Shown here one piece after another: positions 44,444 through 52,794 of a stretch of 64,000 bases of DNA. Source of the DNA: Lachnospiraceae bacterium (GTDB lineage Bacteria > Bacillota > Clostridia > Lachnospirales > Lachnospiraceae); assembly GCA_024399135.1 (NCBI GenBank), contig JAKSHY010000001.1, forward strand, positions 62,001 through 126,000, given 5' to 3'. The notes beneath the pieces were generated by a model. The model worked only from the letters and a program-made list of their open reading frames with translations. It did no database searches and was not told the DNA's origin. How positions within the stretch are numbered: position 1 is the first letter of the stretch; each line of letters starts with the position of its first letter. The translations under genes were made by a program, and so were the position numbers.

Positions 44444-45316
44444 ATGGATTATAAGATTATTATTAACACAACATCAGATCTTCCTATGGATTACATTAAG
44501 GAAAATGATTTAGGTTTAATGAAACTTTCTTATATTTTTGGAGAAGAAGAGTATTCAGGTGAAACTGGAAGAGAATTAACTGAAAAAGTTTTTTATGACA
44601 GATTAAGAAATGGTGAATTACCAACAACTTCTCAGGTTAATCCAGATCAGGCTAAAAGAGTTATAGAGGAAAATTTAAATGATTCTAAGAATCTTTTAGT
44701 ATTATGCTTTTCATCAGGACTTAGTGGAACATATCAGAGTGTAAAAATTGCTGTTGATGAGATTCTTGAAGAAAGAAATGATGTTAATATTATAGCAATT
44801 GATTCTTTAGCTGCATCTTTAGGCGAAGGTCTTTTCGTACATAAAGCCGTTGAAAATAAGAAAAACGGAATGAGTTTTGAAGAAAATGCAAAATGGCTTG
44901 AAGATAATAAACTTAATGTAGTTCATTGTTTTACAGTTGATGATCTTTTCCATTTATATAGAGGTGGAAGAGTAAAAAAAGGAGCTGCAATTGTTGGTTC
45001 TTTAATTAATATAAAACCTATTCTTCATGTTGATAATGAAGGTCATTTGATTAATCTTTCTACAATAAGAGGTAGAAAAAAAGCTCTTAAGGCATTAGTT
45101 GATTATATGGGAGAGCATATGGGCTCTTGGAAAGATAAGAATGACATAGTATTTATTAGTCATAGTGACTGTGAAGAAGATGCCAAGTTTGTTGCTAATG
45201 AGATTAAGGAAAGATTTGGTATTGAGAATTTCCTGATTAATTATATTGGACCTACAATAGGCTCTCATACAGGTTGCGGTACTGTAGCGCTATTCTTTAT
45301 GGGTGATGTTAGATAA
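44444..45316 (+). CDS. DegV family protein (fatty-acid-binding), copy 1
   Basis: The 290-residue DegV protein has the N-terminal INTTSDLP, the SSGLSGTYQSV fatty-acid loop, DSLAASLGEG, the RGGRVKKGAA helix and the C-terminal IGPTIGSHTGCGTVALFF. DegV/FakB proteins hand bound fatty acids to the FakA kinase; the DAK2 protein at 51.1 kb could be its partner. The cysteine in HTGCGT is unlike the second copy. AAAGGG precedes the ATG by eight bases. No clear promoter is seen in the 69-base gap after the PBP gene. Confidence 0.92.
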   Translation: MDYKIIINTTSDLPMDYIKENDLGLMKLSYIFGEEEYSGETGRELTEKVFYDRLRNGELPTTSQVNPDQAKRVIEENLNDSKNLLVLCFSSGLSGTYQSVKIAVDEILEERNDVNIIAIDSLAASLGEGLFVHKAVENKKNGMSFEENAKWLEDNKLNVVHCFTVDDLFHLYRGGRVKKGAAIVGSLINIKPILHVDNEGHLINLSTIRGRKKALKALVDYMGEHMGSWKDKNDIVFISHSDCEEDAKFVANEIKERFGIENFLINYIGPTIGSHTGCGTVALFFMGDVR

Positions 45317-45339
45317 TACTTTTAATAGGATGAGAAATT

Positions 45340-46842
45340 ATGAGAGGAATTGATACACAAGTTAGAAAGATGAGGCGACGTATATTTAAAGAGGTCGCTA
45401 ATCTTGCATATTATTCAGATAATCTAAAAGATGATATGGAGGCACTTCCTTATAAAATTATAGATTATGATGATCATGAATTTCATGAAAATATATATCG
45501 TGAAAGGGCAATTGTAAGAGAACGATTAAGACTTGCAATGGGACTTTCCTTACGACCAGAGGATAAGCCAAGTCACTTAACACAGGGCTTAGAGGAGAGT
45601 AATATTGCTGAAAAATATTATGAACCACCTCTTATGCAGGTTATTCCATCTGCTTGCAATTCCTGCCCGATTAATACATATTCTATAACTGAAAGATGTA
45701 TGGGATGTGTGGCGCACACCTGTAGAGAGGTTTGTCCGCGCGGAGCTATTACTATGAAGAATGGTAAATCTCATATTGATCAGGAAAAATGTATCAAGTG
45801 TGGAAAATGTAAGTCGGTATGTCCTTACGATGCTATAGCACATCAGGAAAGACCATGTGCCAAGGCATGTGGTGTTGGAGCAATAGAAAATGATGGTTTA
45901 GGAAGAGCGAAAATTAATACAGATAATTGTGTTTCGTGTGGTCAGTGTATGGTTAGTTGTCCATTCGGTGCAATTGCTGATAAATCTCAGATATTCCAGT
46001 TGATTAGAGCTCTTCAGTCAGGAAAGGAAATTATAGCTCAGGTTGCCCCAGCATTTGTTGGACAATTTGGATATAGTGTTACTCCTGATAAATTTAAAAA
46101 GGCTTTATTAGACTTAGGTTTTAGTGATGTATATGAAACTGCTGTAGGCGCAGATATGGGTGCAATGACAGAAGCTAAGCATTATGTAGAAGAGGTAACT
46201 ACAGGAAAACTTCCATTTTTACTTACTTCATGTTGCCCTAGCTGGTCTGTACTTGCTAAGAAATTTTTCCCTGAGACAATCGGAAGTATATCTAATGCAT
46301 TAACTCCTATGGTTGCTACAGCAAGAAAAATAAAAGAAGAACATCCAGATGCTGGAATTGTATTTATTGGACCTTGTGCATCAAAAAAACTTGAAGCTTC
46401 TAGAAGAACAGTTCGTTCAGATGTTGACTTTGTTATTACATTTGAGGAATTGTCTGGAATGTTTGAAGCTAAAGGTATAGATCTTTCTAAAATTGAAGGT
46501 GAAGAAACATTAAATGATGCAACAGGTGCAGGCAGAGGTTACGGAGTTGCAGGTGGAGTTGCAGGCGCTATTGAGGCTGTAATTAAAGAATATTATCCTG
46601 ATACAGAGGTTCATATTGAACATGCTGAAAGTCTTGATGAGTGTAAGAAGATGCTTATGCTTGCGAAGGCAGGGAAAAAGAATGGATGTCTTATAGAAGG
46701 TATGGCATGCCCTGGAGGTTGTATCGCTGGAGCAGGTACGAATATAACAATTCCTGTTGCTCAAAAATCTGTTGCAGATTTTAAAGCATCTGCTAGCAAA
46801 CCACTTCCAGATGCTGATGTCACACAGGAAGCATTTGAATAA
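45340..46842 (+). CDS. Monomeric [FeFe] hydrogenase, group-B-like
   Basis: The 500-residue protein has an N-terminal CNSCP/CMGC cysteine region, a ferredoxin-type domain (CIKCGKCKSVCP, CVSCGQCMVSCP) and a C-terminal H-cluster domain. The H-cluster motifs are TSCCPSW (C298, C299), GPCASKKLEA (C346) and EGMACPGGCIAGAG (C457, C461). All four cluster cysteines are present. The second motif begins GPC where standard group A has MPC, and the third begins EGMAC, as I recall for group B hydrogenases, whose role is unclear. Maturases (HydEFG) are not in the window. The start follows a GGAT-type weak Shine-Dalgarno, 23 bases after degV. Confidence 0.87.
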   Translation: MRGIDTQVRKMRRRIFKEVANLAYYSDNLKDDMEALPYKIIDYDDHEFHENIYRERAIVRERLRLAMGLSLRPEDKPSHLTQGLEESNIAEKYYEPPLMQVIPSACNSCPINTYSITERCMGCVAHTCREVCPRGAITMKNGKSHIDQEKCIKCGKCKSVCPYDAIAHQERPCAKACGVGAIENDGLGRAKINTDNCVSCGQCMVSCPFGAIADKSQIFQLIRALQSGKEIIAQVAPAFVGQFGYSVTPDKFKKALLDLGFSDVYETAVGADMGAMTEAKHYVEEVTTGKLPFLLTSCCPSWSVLAKKFFPETIGSISNALTPMVATARKIKEEHPDAGIVFIGPCASKKLEASRRTVRSDVDFVITFEELSGMFEAKGIDLSKIEGEETLNDATGAGRGYGVAGGVAGAIEAVIKEYYPDTEVHIEHAESLDECKKMLMLAKAGKKNGCLIEGMACPGGCIAGAGTNITIPVAQKSVADFKASASKPLPDADVTQEAFE

Positions 46843-46846
46843 TAGT

Positions 46847-46880
46847 AAAAAGGAATCTCAAATGAGATTCCTTTTTTTTA
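46847..46880. terminator. Bidirectional terminator between hydrogenase and HD-GYP genes
   Basis: AAAAAGGAATCTC and GAGATTCCTTTTT form a 13-bp perfect stem with an AAAT loop, flanked by A- and T-runs. The hydrogenase ends at 46842 and the minus-strand gene ends at 46878, so both use it. Confidence 0.9.
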
Positions 46881-47933
46881 ATAAATTCCTATAATTTCTA
46901 AATCTTTTCTATTCATCAAATCAATGAAGGTTGAACTTTCGTCCCTAAGAAGCGGCCTTGACATATTATTTTGATTAATTAGCATTACCTCAGCTTTTAC
47001 ATCATTATTAAGTAATACCATTAATCCAACCATATGATTAGCTATATGGAAAAGGATTGGAGTTAAAATTTCTATATCATATTTAATGGCATCATTTTCA
47101 AAAATCTGTATTACCTGAAATGGATGCTTTGATTCTCTATAGGTTCTTGCAGATGTCATGGCTTCATATGCATCTATAATAGCAATTATTCTGGCGTACT
47201 TATCTATCTGAACATCATGCAGACGAGAAGGATAGCCTGAACCATCGAATCTTTCGTGATGTGTCAGAGTTGCTTTTAAAATATGATCATTAAGTGGTTC
47301 GTCCTGAATCATTTGAAAACCTAAGATTGTATGTGTTTTAATTTTGGCGAATTCAATAGGAGTAAGCTTACCTGGTTTCCATATAAGATCATATGGAAGC
47401 TTTAGTTTCCCTATATCATAGAAAAATCCACACTGAATTAATATTTCTATTTCATCATCCTTCATTGAAAGCCACTGACCAAAAACACCAGCAATTAATG
47501 CTGAGTTAAGACAATGCGCATAAGTCATATCGTCTTCGGTTGGAAGCATATTATATAAATAATCAAGAAGCTTTGATTTATTTTCTACAGAGTCCATAAT
47601 ATCCTGATATATCTGCATCAATTCATATACAGGAATTGAAATATTAGAATCTATGAAATCAGACATAATCTTTTTATATAAAGGCATTGCCTGATTATAA
47701 GCTTTTTCAAATTTTTTAAAACCATCAGAAAGTCTTATTTTCTCAAAATAAGTAACCGCATAATCAACCTCTTCCATAATAGTAACAAGCATAATATTAT
47801 GGCGAGATAACTTTTGAATTGTATAATCAGTGACCTTGGTTCTTGCTTTTACTATAACCTCTCCCTGAGCGTTAGTTACATCTGAAGCAATTTCCATTCC
47901 TGGTTGTAATGCCATTCTGGCTATATCTTTCAT
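46878..47933 (-). CDS. HD-GYP domain protein with altered HD motif
   Basis: The 351-residue protein has an N-terminal region of about 125 residues without a known sensor domain and a C-terminal HD-GYP domain. The expected first ligand His140 is in YAHCLNS. The HD dyad is Y-D (Y172-D173 in FYDIGKLKLP), so the first metal-ligand His is lost. His201, HHE (H225-H226) and DGSGYP (230-235) remain. HD-GYP enzymes hydrolyse c-di-GMP; with one ligand changed, activity is doubtful and a binding role is possible. AGGAG lies seven to nine bases before the ATG. Confidence 0.85.
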   Translation of the reverse strand: MKDIARMALQPGMEIASDVTNAQGEVIVKARTKVTDYTIQKLSRHNIMLVTIMEEVDYAVTYFEKIRLSDGFKKFEKAYNQAMPLYKKIMSDFIDSNISIPVYELMQIYQDIMDSVENKSKLLDYLYNMLPTEDDMTYAHCLNSALIAGVFGQWLSMKDDEIEILIQCGFFYDIGKLKLPYDLIWKPGKLTPIEFAKIKTHTILGFQMIQDEPLNDHILKATLTHHERFDGSGYPSRLHDVQIDKYARIIAIIDAYEAMTSARTYRESKHPFQVIQIFENDAIKYDIEILTPILFHIANHMVGLMVLLNNDVKAEVMLINQNNMSRPLLRDESSTFIDLMNRKDLEIIGIY

Positions 47934-47966
47934 AGGTTTTCTCCTAAAAAATAATTACACAATTTT

Positions 47967-47994
47967 AGTATAATTCTTTTAAATGTAATGTCAA
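47967..47994 (-). promoter_or_regulatory. Promoter of the HD-GYP gene
   Basis: Read on the minus strand, a consensus TTGACA (47994-47989) and TATACT (47972-47967) are 16 bases apart. The leader to the ATG at 47933 is about 27 bases. Its -35 lies only 11 bases from the -35 of the divergent promoter. Confidence 0.7.
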
Positions 47995-48005
47995 TATTTT
48001 ACTTT

Positions 48006-48034
48006 TTGTTTTCTACTATATGTGGTAGTATATT
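48006..48034 (+). promoter_or_regulatory. Promoter of the unknown gene at 48052
   Basis: TTGTTT (48006-48011) and TATATT (48029-48034) are 17 bases apart. The spacer contains the imperfect inverted repeat CTACTATATGTGGTAG (48013-48028), a possible operator. The start near 48041 leaves a leader of about 11 bases that begins with the Shine-Dalgarno AGGAG. Confidence 0.6.
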
Positions 48035-48051
48035 TTAATAAGGAGAACTAA

Positions 48052-48381
48052 ATGAAGTATTATCGTTATCTATATACTAGTGATAGTATTAAGAAAATTG
48101 AAAAGTATAAGTTGAAACTTAATACACATAATGGTTTTACTTCGATGTATGTTATTTTGTTATCAGATAATAACGATATGCTCGAAATAATGAATTCTAT
48201 ATATTTGAAATTAAAATATTATAGAAAGCATCCTAAAATAGTAATCGGTATAACGAAAACATATGATGAAGCTTTAGATATTGTCATAAATATAATTAAT
48301 GAAAGTATTGAAAAAACAGGTTCTCCAAATGTTAAAGAGTATTTAAAATTAAGAGCAAAAACACGAGATTTTACTATATAA
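48052..48381 (+). CDS. Small protein of unknown function
   Basis: I do not recognise this 109-residue protein. It is basic, Tyr/Lys-rich (MKYYRYLYTSDSIKKIEKYK), has no membrane segment, signal or cysteine, and looks like a compact alpha/beta domain. It leads a run with the DUF2953 gene, whose ATG overlaps its TAA by one base, and GerW. AGGAG is six bases before the ATG. Its place before the ytfI-ytfJ-like pair suggests a role in the same, possibly sporulation-linked, process, but that is context only. Confidence 0.75.
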   Translation: MKYYRYLYTSDSIKKIEKYKLKLNTHNGFTSMYVILLSDNNDMLEIMNSIYLKLKYYRKHPKIVIGITKTYDEALDIVINIINESIEKTGSPNVKEYLKLRAKTRDFTI

Positions 48382-49331
48382 TGCTTAATATTTTTTTGAT
48401 TGTATTAAAAATTATAGGTTGGTCCATTCTATCCATTATTGGTCTTATATTATTTCTTCTTTTAATTGTTTTGTTTGTTCCGCTTAGGTACAAAATTTAT
48501 GGTTATAAAACTGACGAAAAAGAAGATAATATGATGATATTATTGAAAATTACCTGGCTTTTACATTTTCTTAATATCAGAGTTTTGTATCCTCAGGATG
48601 AACTAATTAGAGTGCGGATTTCTTTATTTAAAATTTTTCCTAAAAAAGAAAAGAAAAATAAAGAAAAGAAAGTAAAAGAAAAGAAGACTAAAGAAAAAGA
48701 TAATATTGTTAAAAATTCAGATATTGATGAGGTGGCTCAAACAGAAATTAATTTAAAGGATTCTGTTATTGATACTAAAATAGATGAAATAGAAGCTCCA
48801 GAATCTGAGATACCTCCCCAAATTGATGAGGATGAAGATGACGACACGAGTTTATTTGATAAGATAAAGATATATGCTGATGTTGTATATAAGTTTATTT
48901 TAAATATCAAGGATAAAATTGAAGGTATATTCACTAAAGTTATAGATATCAAAAATAATATTACATATTATATAGATATTTTAAAGTCAGATACATTTAA
49001 GAGAGCCTTTAGTAAGGTTAAAGATCAATTAATTAGGATTTTTAAAATAATTAAACCGAGAAAATTCAAGGGAAAGGTTTCGATTGGTTTCGAAGATCCT
49101 TCAACAACTGGTATGATATATGGAATATATTCAACTATTTATCCATTTATCGGATCTGGTTTGACAGTGCTTCCATATTTTAATGTTGAAACAACTGTAT
49201 TAAATGGTAATATATTAATAAAGGGAAGAATTATGATTTTTTCTCTTTTGAAAGTTGGATTTAAGATATATTTTAATAAAGATATTAAACGTTTGATAAA
49301 AATGCTAAAGAAGGAGTCAAATAATGGCTGA
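48381..49331 (+). CDS. DUF2953 family membrane protein (YtfI-like)
   Basis: The 316-residue protein has an N-terminal membrane segment (about 8-30), a soluble region, a Lys/Glu-rich low-complexity linker (about 90-155), and a C-terminal DUF2953 domain with FKGKVSIGFEDPSTTGMIYGIYS. In Bacillus the family member YtfI lies beside ytfJ, and here GerW/YtfJ follows with an eight-base overlap. The family's biochemical role is unknown. The start overlaps the preceding stop (TAATG), so the three genes are coupled. Confidence 0.82.
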   Translation: MLNIFLIVLKIIGWSILSIIGLILFLLLIVLFVPLRYKIYGYKTDEKEDNMMILLKITWLLHFLNIRVLYPQDELIRVRISLFKIFPKKEKKNKEKKVKEKKTKEKDNIVKNSDIDEVAQTEINLKDSVIDTKIDEIEAPESEIPPQIDEDEDDDTSLFDKIKIYADVVYKFILNIKDKIEGIFTKVIDIKNNITYYIDILKSDTFKRAFSKVKDQLIRIFKIIKPRKFKGKVSIGFEDPSTTGMIYGIYSTIYPFIGSGLTVLPYFNVETTVLNGNILIKGRIMIFSLLKVGFKIYFNKDIKRLIKMLKKESNNG

Positions 49332-49710
49332 TAATGGATTAACAAGTGTAGTTGATTCTCTTATGAAGGGTATGAATTCTGTTTTATCTACTAAAACAGT
49401 TGTGGGCGAGCCTACAGTAATTGGTGATACTATAATCGTTCCTTTAGTGGATGTTAGTTTTGGATGTGCTTCAGGTTCTAACCTTCAGGATAAGAAAAAT
49501 TCTGGTGCTGGTGGTTTTTGGGGAAAAGAAACTCCAAGTGCTATTTTGGTGATAAAGAATGGACAGACAAGACTTGTCAATGTTAAGGATCAAGGAACAA
49601 TAAATAAAGTTCTTGATATGATACCTGATTTAGTTGATAAGTTTACTACTCCAAAGGAACAGATGGTTGATGATGATGTAGCAAAAGATATTGCATTCGA
49701 AGAAGATTAA
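49324..49710 (+). CDS. ytfJ: GerW (YtfJ) family protein
   Basis: The 128-residue protein has the GerW signature: VVGEPTVIGDTIIVPLVDVSFG, a Gly-rich GAGGFWGKETPSAILVI loop, and a C-terminal helix. Members such as YtfJ are sporulation proteins in Bacillus needed for normal germination; in other Clostridia the role is not known. It overlaps the DUF2953 gene by eight bases and is followed by the coiled-coil J-domain gene after 11 bases. AAGGAG precedes the start. Confidence 0.88.
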   Translation: MADNGLTSVVDSLMKGMNSVLSTKTVVGEPTVIGDTIIVPLVDVSFGCASGSNLQDKKNSGAGGFWGKETPSAILVIKNGQTRLVNVKDQGTINKVLDMIPDLVDKFTTPKEQMVDDDVAKDIAFEED

Positions 49711-49721
49711 AGGTTTTTAAT

Positions 49722-50297
49722 ATGGCAACCCATAAGGTAGATCCTGATTCGATAGAAATTCTTAATACAATAAGTTTCGGCGATGCAGATGAACTAAATG
49801 AGCTTAAAGCTTTTTTGTTTCGTGAGAATATTCGTATAGAAATGGAAAAGAAAGAGCTTGAAGAGTTAAAGAAAGAAGTATTAGATGCAAAAGCACGTCT
49901 TCGAAATGAGTCGGATGAGGTTAATAAACAAATAGTAATTGAAAGAAAACGACTTAAGGATGAACAACTTTTCTTCTCTAAAAAAATGGAAATTCTTAAA
50001 AATGGATTTGAAGCATTAGAGGCTGATAGGAAAGCATTGGAGAATTCCAGAAAACAGTTTGAAAGAGAAAGGTATTCTTATTCCTATGATAGTAAGAAAA
50101 GTTATAATTCTAGCGATGATTCTATAGTCGTTCTATTTAAAGGAGTTAATAGTTTACTTTCTCTTAAGAAAAGATATAAGGATTTATTAAAGATTTTTCA
50201 CCCTGATAATATGAGCGGAGATCATGAAATGGTTTTAGCCATTAATCAGATATATGAAGAATTAAAAAAGAACTATGAAAGTTCTAAAATAATATAA
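49722..50297 (+). CDS. Coiled-coil protein with a C-terminal J-domain-like module
   Basis: The 191-residue protein has a central coiled coil (about 25-118), a Ser/Tyr linker, and a C-terminal segment RYKDLLKIFHPDNMSGDHEMVLAINQIYEELKKNY. That is the core of a J-domain with the HPD motif at 160-162. J-domains stimulate DnaK ATPase. Here the J-domain is at the C-terminus rather than the N-terminus, and no zinc-finger or substrate domain of DnaJ is present. No membrane segment is seen. It closes the ytfI-ytfJ run before a terminator. Confidence 0.72.
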   Translation: MATHKVDPDSIEILNTISFGDADELNELKAFLFRENIRIEMEKKELEELKKEVLDAKARLRNESDEVNKQIVIERKRLKDEQLFFSKKMEILKNGFEALEADRKALENSRKQFERERYSYSYDSKKSYNSSDDSIVVLFKGVNSLLSLKKRYKDLLKIFHPDNMSGDHEMVLAINQIYEELKKNYESSKII

Positions 50298-50320
50298 ATT
50301 ATAAAATATTTTAAGGAAAT

Positions 50321-50350
50321 AAAAAAACCGCCATTCTTGGCGGTTTTTTT
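50321..50350. terminator. Bidirectional terminator between the J-domain gene and rpmB
   Basis: A perfect 12-bp stem (7 A plus CCGCC, 50321-50332, with GGCGG plus 7 T, 50339-50350) has a 6-nt loop. It serves both convergent genes. Confidence 0.92.
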
Positions 50351-50357
50351 ATCGTCA

Positions 50358-50543
50358 TTATGCTCTTTCTACAGCGCCTGACTTTAAGCATCTTGTGCAA
50401 ACGTGCATTCTCTTTGAAGCTCCGTTTACCTTACAATGTACGCTTCTTACGTTAGAATTAAAAATTCTGTTTGATCTTCTATGAGAATGGCTTACGTTAT
50501 TTCCAAAATGAACGCCTTTACCACAAATATCACATTTAGCCAT
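50358..50543 (-). CDS. rpmB: 50S ribosomal protein L28, zinc-binding form
   Basis: The 61-residue protein has the L28 sequence CDICGKGVHFGNNVSHSHRRS and KRMHVCTRC. The two CxxC pairs (C4/C7 and C49/C52) mark the zinc-containing C+ form. AGGAGG stands six bases before the ATG on the minus strand. The gene is single, has its own promoter and terminator, and lies divergent from the asp23 operon, as in many Firmicutes. Confidence 0.97.
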   Translation of the reverse strand: MAKCDICGKGVHFGNNVSHSHRRSNRIFNSNVRSVHCKVNGASKRMHVCTRCLKSGAVERA

Positions 50544-50584
50544 TGGTGCACCTCCTAACTTCTAAATAGTTACGCAACATTGAT

Positions 50585-50613
50585 ATATTATCAGATAGAT
50601 TTCTAAAATGCAA
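50585..50613 (-). promoter_or_regulatory. Promoter of rpmB
   Basis: On the minus strand TTGCAT (50613-50608) and TAATAT (50590-50585) are spaced by 17 bases. The leader is about 35 bases. Confidence 0.65.
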
Positions 50614-50626
50614 GGATATTTTTTTG

Positions 50627-50655
50627 TTTTCTTTTTATATTTTTAATAGTATAAT
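50627..50655 (+). promoter_or_regulatory. Possible promoter of the asp23-dak2 operon
   Basis: A perfect TATAAT at 50650-50655 has a weak TTTTCT (50627-50632) 17 bases ahead; TTGTTT at 50624 would need a 20-base spacer. The leader would be about 50 bases, ending with a GGGTGG Shine-Dalgarno. Confidence 0.4.
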
Positions 50656-50712
50656 TTATACGTTGCTCGTTACTTTATTGAGTATTTAATATATGAGAAA
50701 GGGTGGTAGTAT

Positions 50713-51099
50713 ATGAAGAAAAATACGGTTATGAAGCTTTCTAAAGAGACTAATTCTAATACGCATATGGGTAATATATCTATTAATAGTGATGTCATAG
50801 CTGAATTTGCTGGTGCAATAGCAATGGAATGCTTTGGCATTGTTGGCATGGCTGGACTTAATGTAAAAGATGGTCTTGTCAAATTATTAAAGCTTGATGA
50901 TATTAAACGTGGCGTATCAGTTCTTGTTAGGAATAATAAGCTTGTTATTAATTTTCACATTATTGTTGCATATGGTGTTAATGTTATGAGTGTTTCAGAA
51001 AATTTAATTAGCACTGTAAAATATAGATTGGAAGAATTCACTGGGATAGAAGTTGCCAAAGTAAACATCTTCGTTGAAGGTGTCAGGGTGATTGATTAG
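50713..51099 (+). CDS. Asp23/Gls24 family protein (YloU-like)
   Basis: The 128-residue protein has the family core GNISINSDVIAEFAGAIAMECFGIVGMA and the C-terminal VAKVNIFVEGVRV. Asp23 proteins bind membrane-anchored partners and are linked to cell-envelope stress; the yloU-yloV pairing with a DAK2 kinase is conserved in Firmicutes and is seen here. GGGTGG precedes the start by about seven bases. The dak2 Shine-Dalgarno begins at its stop codon. Confidence 0.9.
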   Translation: MKKNTVMKLSKETNSNTHMGNISINSDVIAEFAGAIAMECFGIVGMAGLNVKDGLVKLLKLDDIKRGVSVLVRNNKLVINFHIIVAYGVNVMSVSENLISTVKYRLEEFTGIEVAKVNIFVEGVRVID

Positions 51100-51110
51100 G
51101 AGGATAGGTT

Positions 51111-52781
51111 GTGTCTAATTTAACTGTTGATTCTGCTCTTATGGCTAAAATGTTTCTCGCTGGAGCTAAGAATCTTGAAGCAAAGAAGGAATGGATTAAT
51201 GATTTAAATGTATTTCCTGTACCAGATGGTGATACGGGAACTAATATGACGATGACTATTATGTCTGCTGCTAAGGATGTTGCATCTTTATGTTCTACTA
51301 ATGATACAGATATGATGACTATATGTAAGGCTATTTCTTCTGGATCATTAAAGGGTGCAAGAGGAAACTCTGGTGTTATATTATCACAGCTTCTTAGAGG
51401 CTTTTGTAAGACTGTACGTGATTATGATTCTTTAGACATTAAAATTCTTGCTGAAGCATCAACAAAAGGCGTAGAAACAGCATATAAAGCTGTTATGAAA
51501 CCAAAGGAAGGTACTATTTTAACTGTTGCCAAAGGAATTTCAGAAAAGGCTGTTGAACTTTCAGAAAATGGATGTGAAGATCTTGAGTATTTCTTTTCTG
51601 AAGTTATTAAATATGGCGATGAAGTTCTTGAAAAGACACCAGATATGCTTCCAGTTTTAAAACAGGCTGGTGTTGTTGATTCTGGTGGTCAGGGACTTAT
51701 GCAGGTTCTTAAAGGTGCATATGATGCATTTTTAGGAAAGGAGATTGATCTTAATTTCCAGGCTCCTAAAGCTTCTAATAATGATAAACCAAATTTTGAA
51801 GTACAGGCTAATGCTGAAATTAAGTTTGGCTATTGTACTGAGTTTATTATTATGACTAATAAACAGTTCAATGTTAAGATGGAAATTGACTTTAAGGAGT
51901 TTTTAGAATCAATAGGGGATTCAATAGTATGTGTTGCAGATGATGATGTTGTTAAAGTTCATGTTCATACTAATGATCCTGGTCTTGCAATACAAAGAGG
52001 TTTAAAATATGGTCAGCTTTCAAGTATCAAAATTGATAACATGAGGCTTGAACATGAAGAAAAGCTATTTAAGCAAGAACAGTTAGAATCTTTAACTAAA
52101 GAACCTGAAATGGAACATAAGGATGTTGCATTTATTGCTGTATCTGTAGGTGATGGAATTAATGAAATATTTAAAAGTCTAGGCGTTGATTACATAATTG
52201 AGGGTGGTCAGACTATGAATCCTAGCACAGAAGATATGCTTAATGCTATTGAAAAGGTAAATGCAGATACTATTTATATTCTTCCTAATAACAAGAATAT
52301 CATTATGGCAGCCAATCAGGCTAAGAGCATGACAGAGGACAAAGATATTATTGTAATTCCAACCAAGACAGTTCCTCAAGGAATTACTGCTGTAATTAAT
52401 TATGTAGAGGGAATGAATCCTCAGGATAATGCAGCAACTATGGAATGTGAAATCAAAAATGTATCTACTGGACAGATTACTTATGCTGTAAGAGATACAA
52501 TGATTGATGACAAGGAAATTCACCAGGGTGATTATATGGGAATTGGTGATGCTGGTATTCTAAGTGTAGGAACAGATGAATTAAAAACCTCATTCGAAAT
52601 GATAGATGAAATGATGAGTCTTGGTGAATACGAAATTATTAGTATTTATTATGGATCTGATGTTACAGAAGAGAATGCTAATAAGCTTGCTGATATGGTT
52701 AGAGAAAAATACAGTGACTGTGATGTAGATATACAGTATGGTGGACAGCCTATTTATTATTATATTGTGTCTTGCGAATAG
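51111..52781 (+). CDS. fakA: DAK2-domain fatty-acid kinase (YloV/FakA-like)
   Basis: The 556-residue protein begins at a GTG at 51111 after GGAGGAT. It has the DAK phosphatase-like ATP-binding domain with FPVPDGDTGTNM and LKGARGNSGVILSQLLRG (about 30-100), then a C-terminal region typical of YloV proteins. FakA phosphorylates fatty acids presented by FakB/DegV proteins, of which two are in this window. The gene lies between asp23 and recG in the usual Firmicutes order. The specific symbol is by family only. Confidence 0.87.
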   Translation: MSNLTVDSALMAKMFLAGAKNLEAKKEWINDLNVFPVPDGDTGTNMTMTIMSAAKDVASLCSTNDTDMMTICKAISSGSLKGARGNSGVILSQLLRGFCKTVRDYDSLDIKILAEASTKGVETAYKAVMKPKEGTILTVAKGISEKAVELSENGCEDLEYFFSEVIKYGDEVLEKTPDMLPVLKQAGVVDSGGQGLMQVLKGAYDAFLGKEIDLNFQAPKASNNDKPNFEVQANAEIKFGYCTEFIIMTNKQFNVKMEIDFKEFLESIGDSIVCVADDDVVKVHVHTNDPGLAIQRGLKYGQLSSIKIDNMRLEHEEKLFKQEQLESLTKEPEMEHKDVAFIAVSVGDGINEIFKSLGVDYIIEGGQTMNPSTEDMLNAIEKVNADTIYILPNNKNIIMAANQAKSMTEDKDIIVIPTKTVPQGITAVINYVEGMNPQDNAATMECEIKNVSTGQITYAVRDTMIDDKEIHQGDYMGIGDAGILSVGTDELKTSFEMIDEMMSLGEYEIISIYYGSDVTEENANKLADMVREKYSDCDVDIQYGGQPIYYYIVSCE

Positions 52782-52794
52782 TATAGGATGATTT

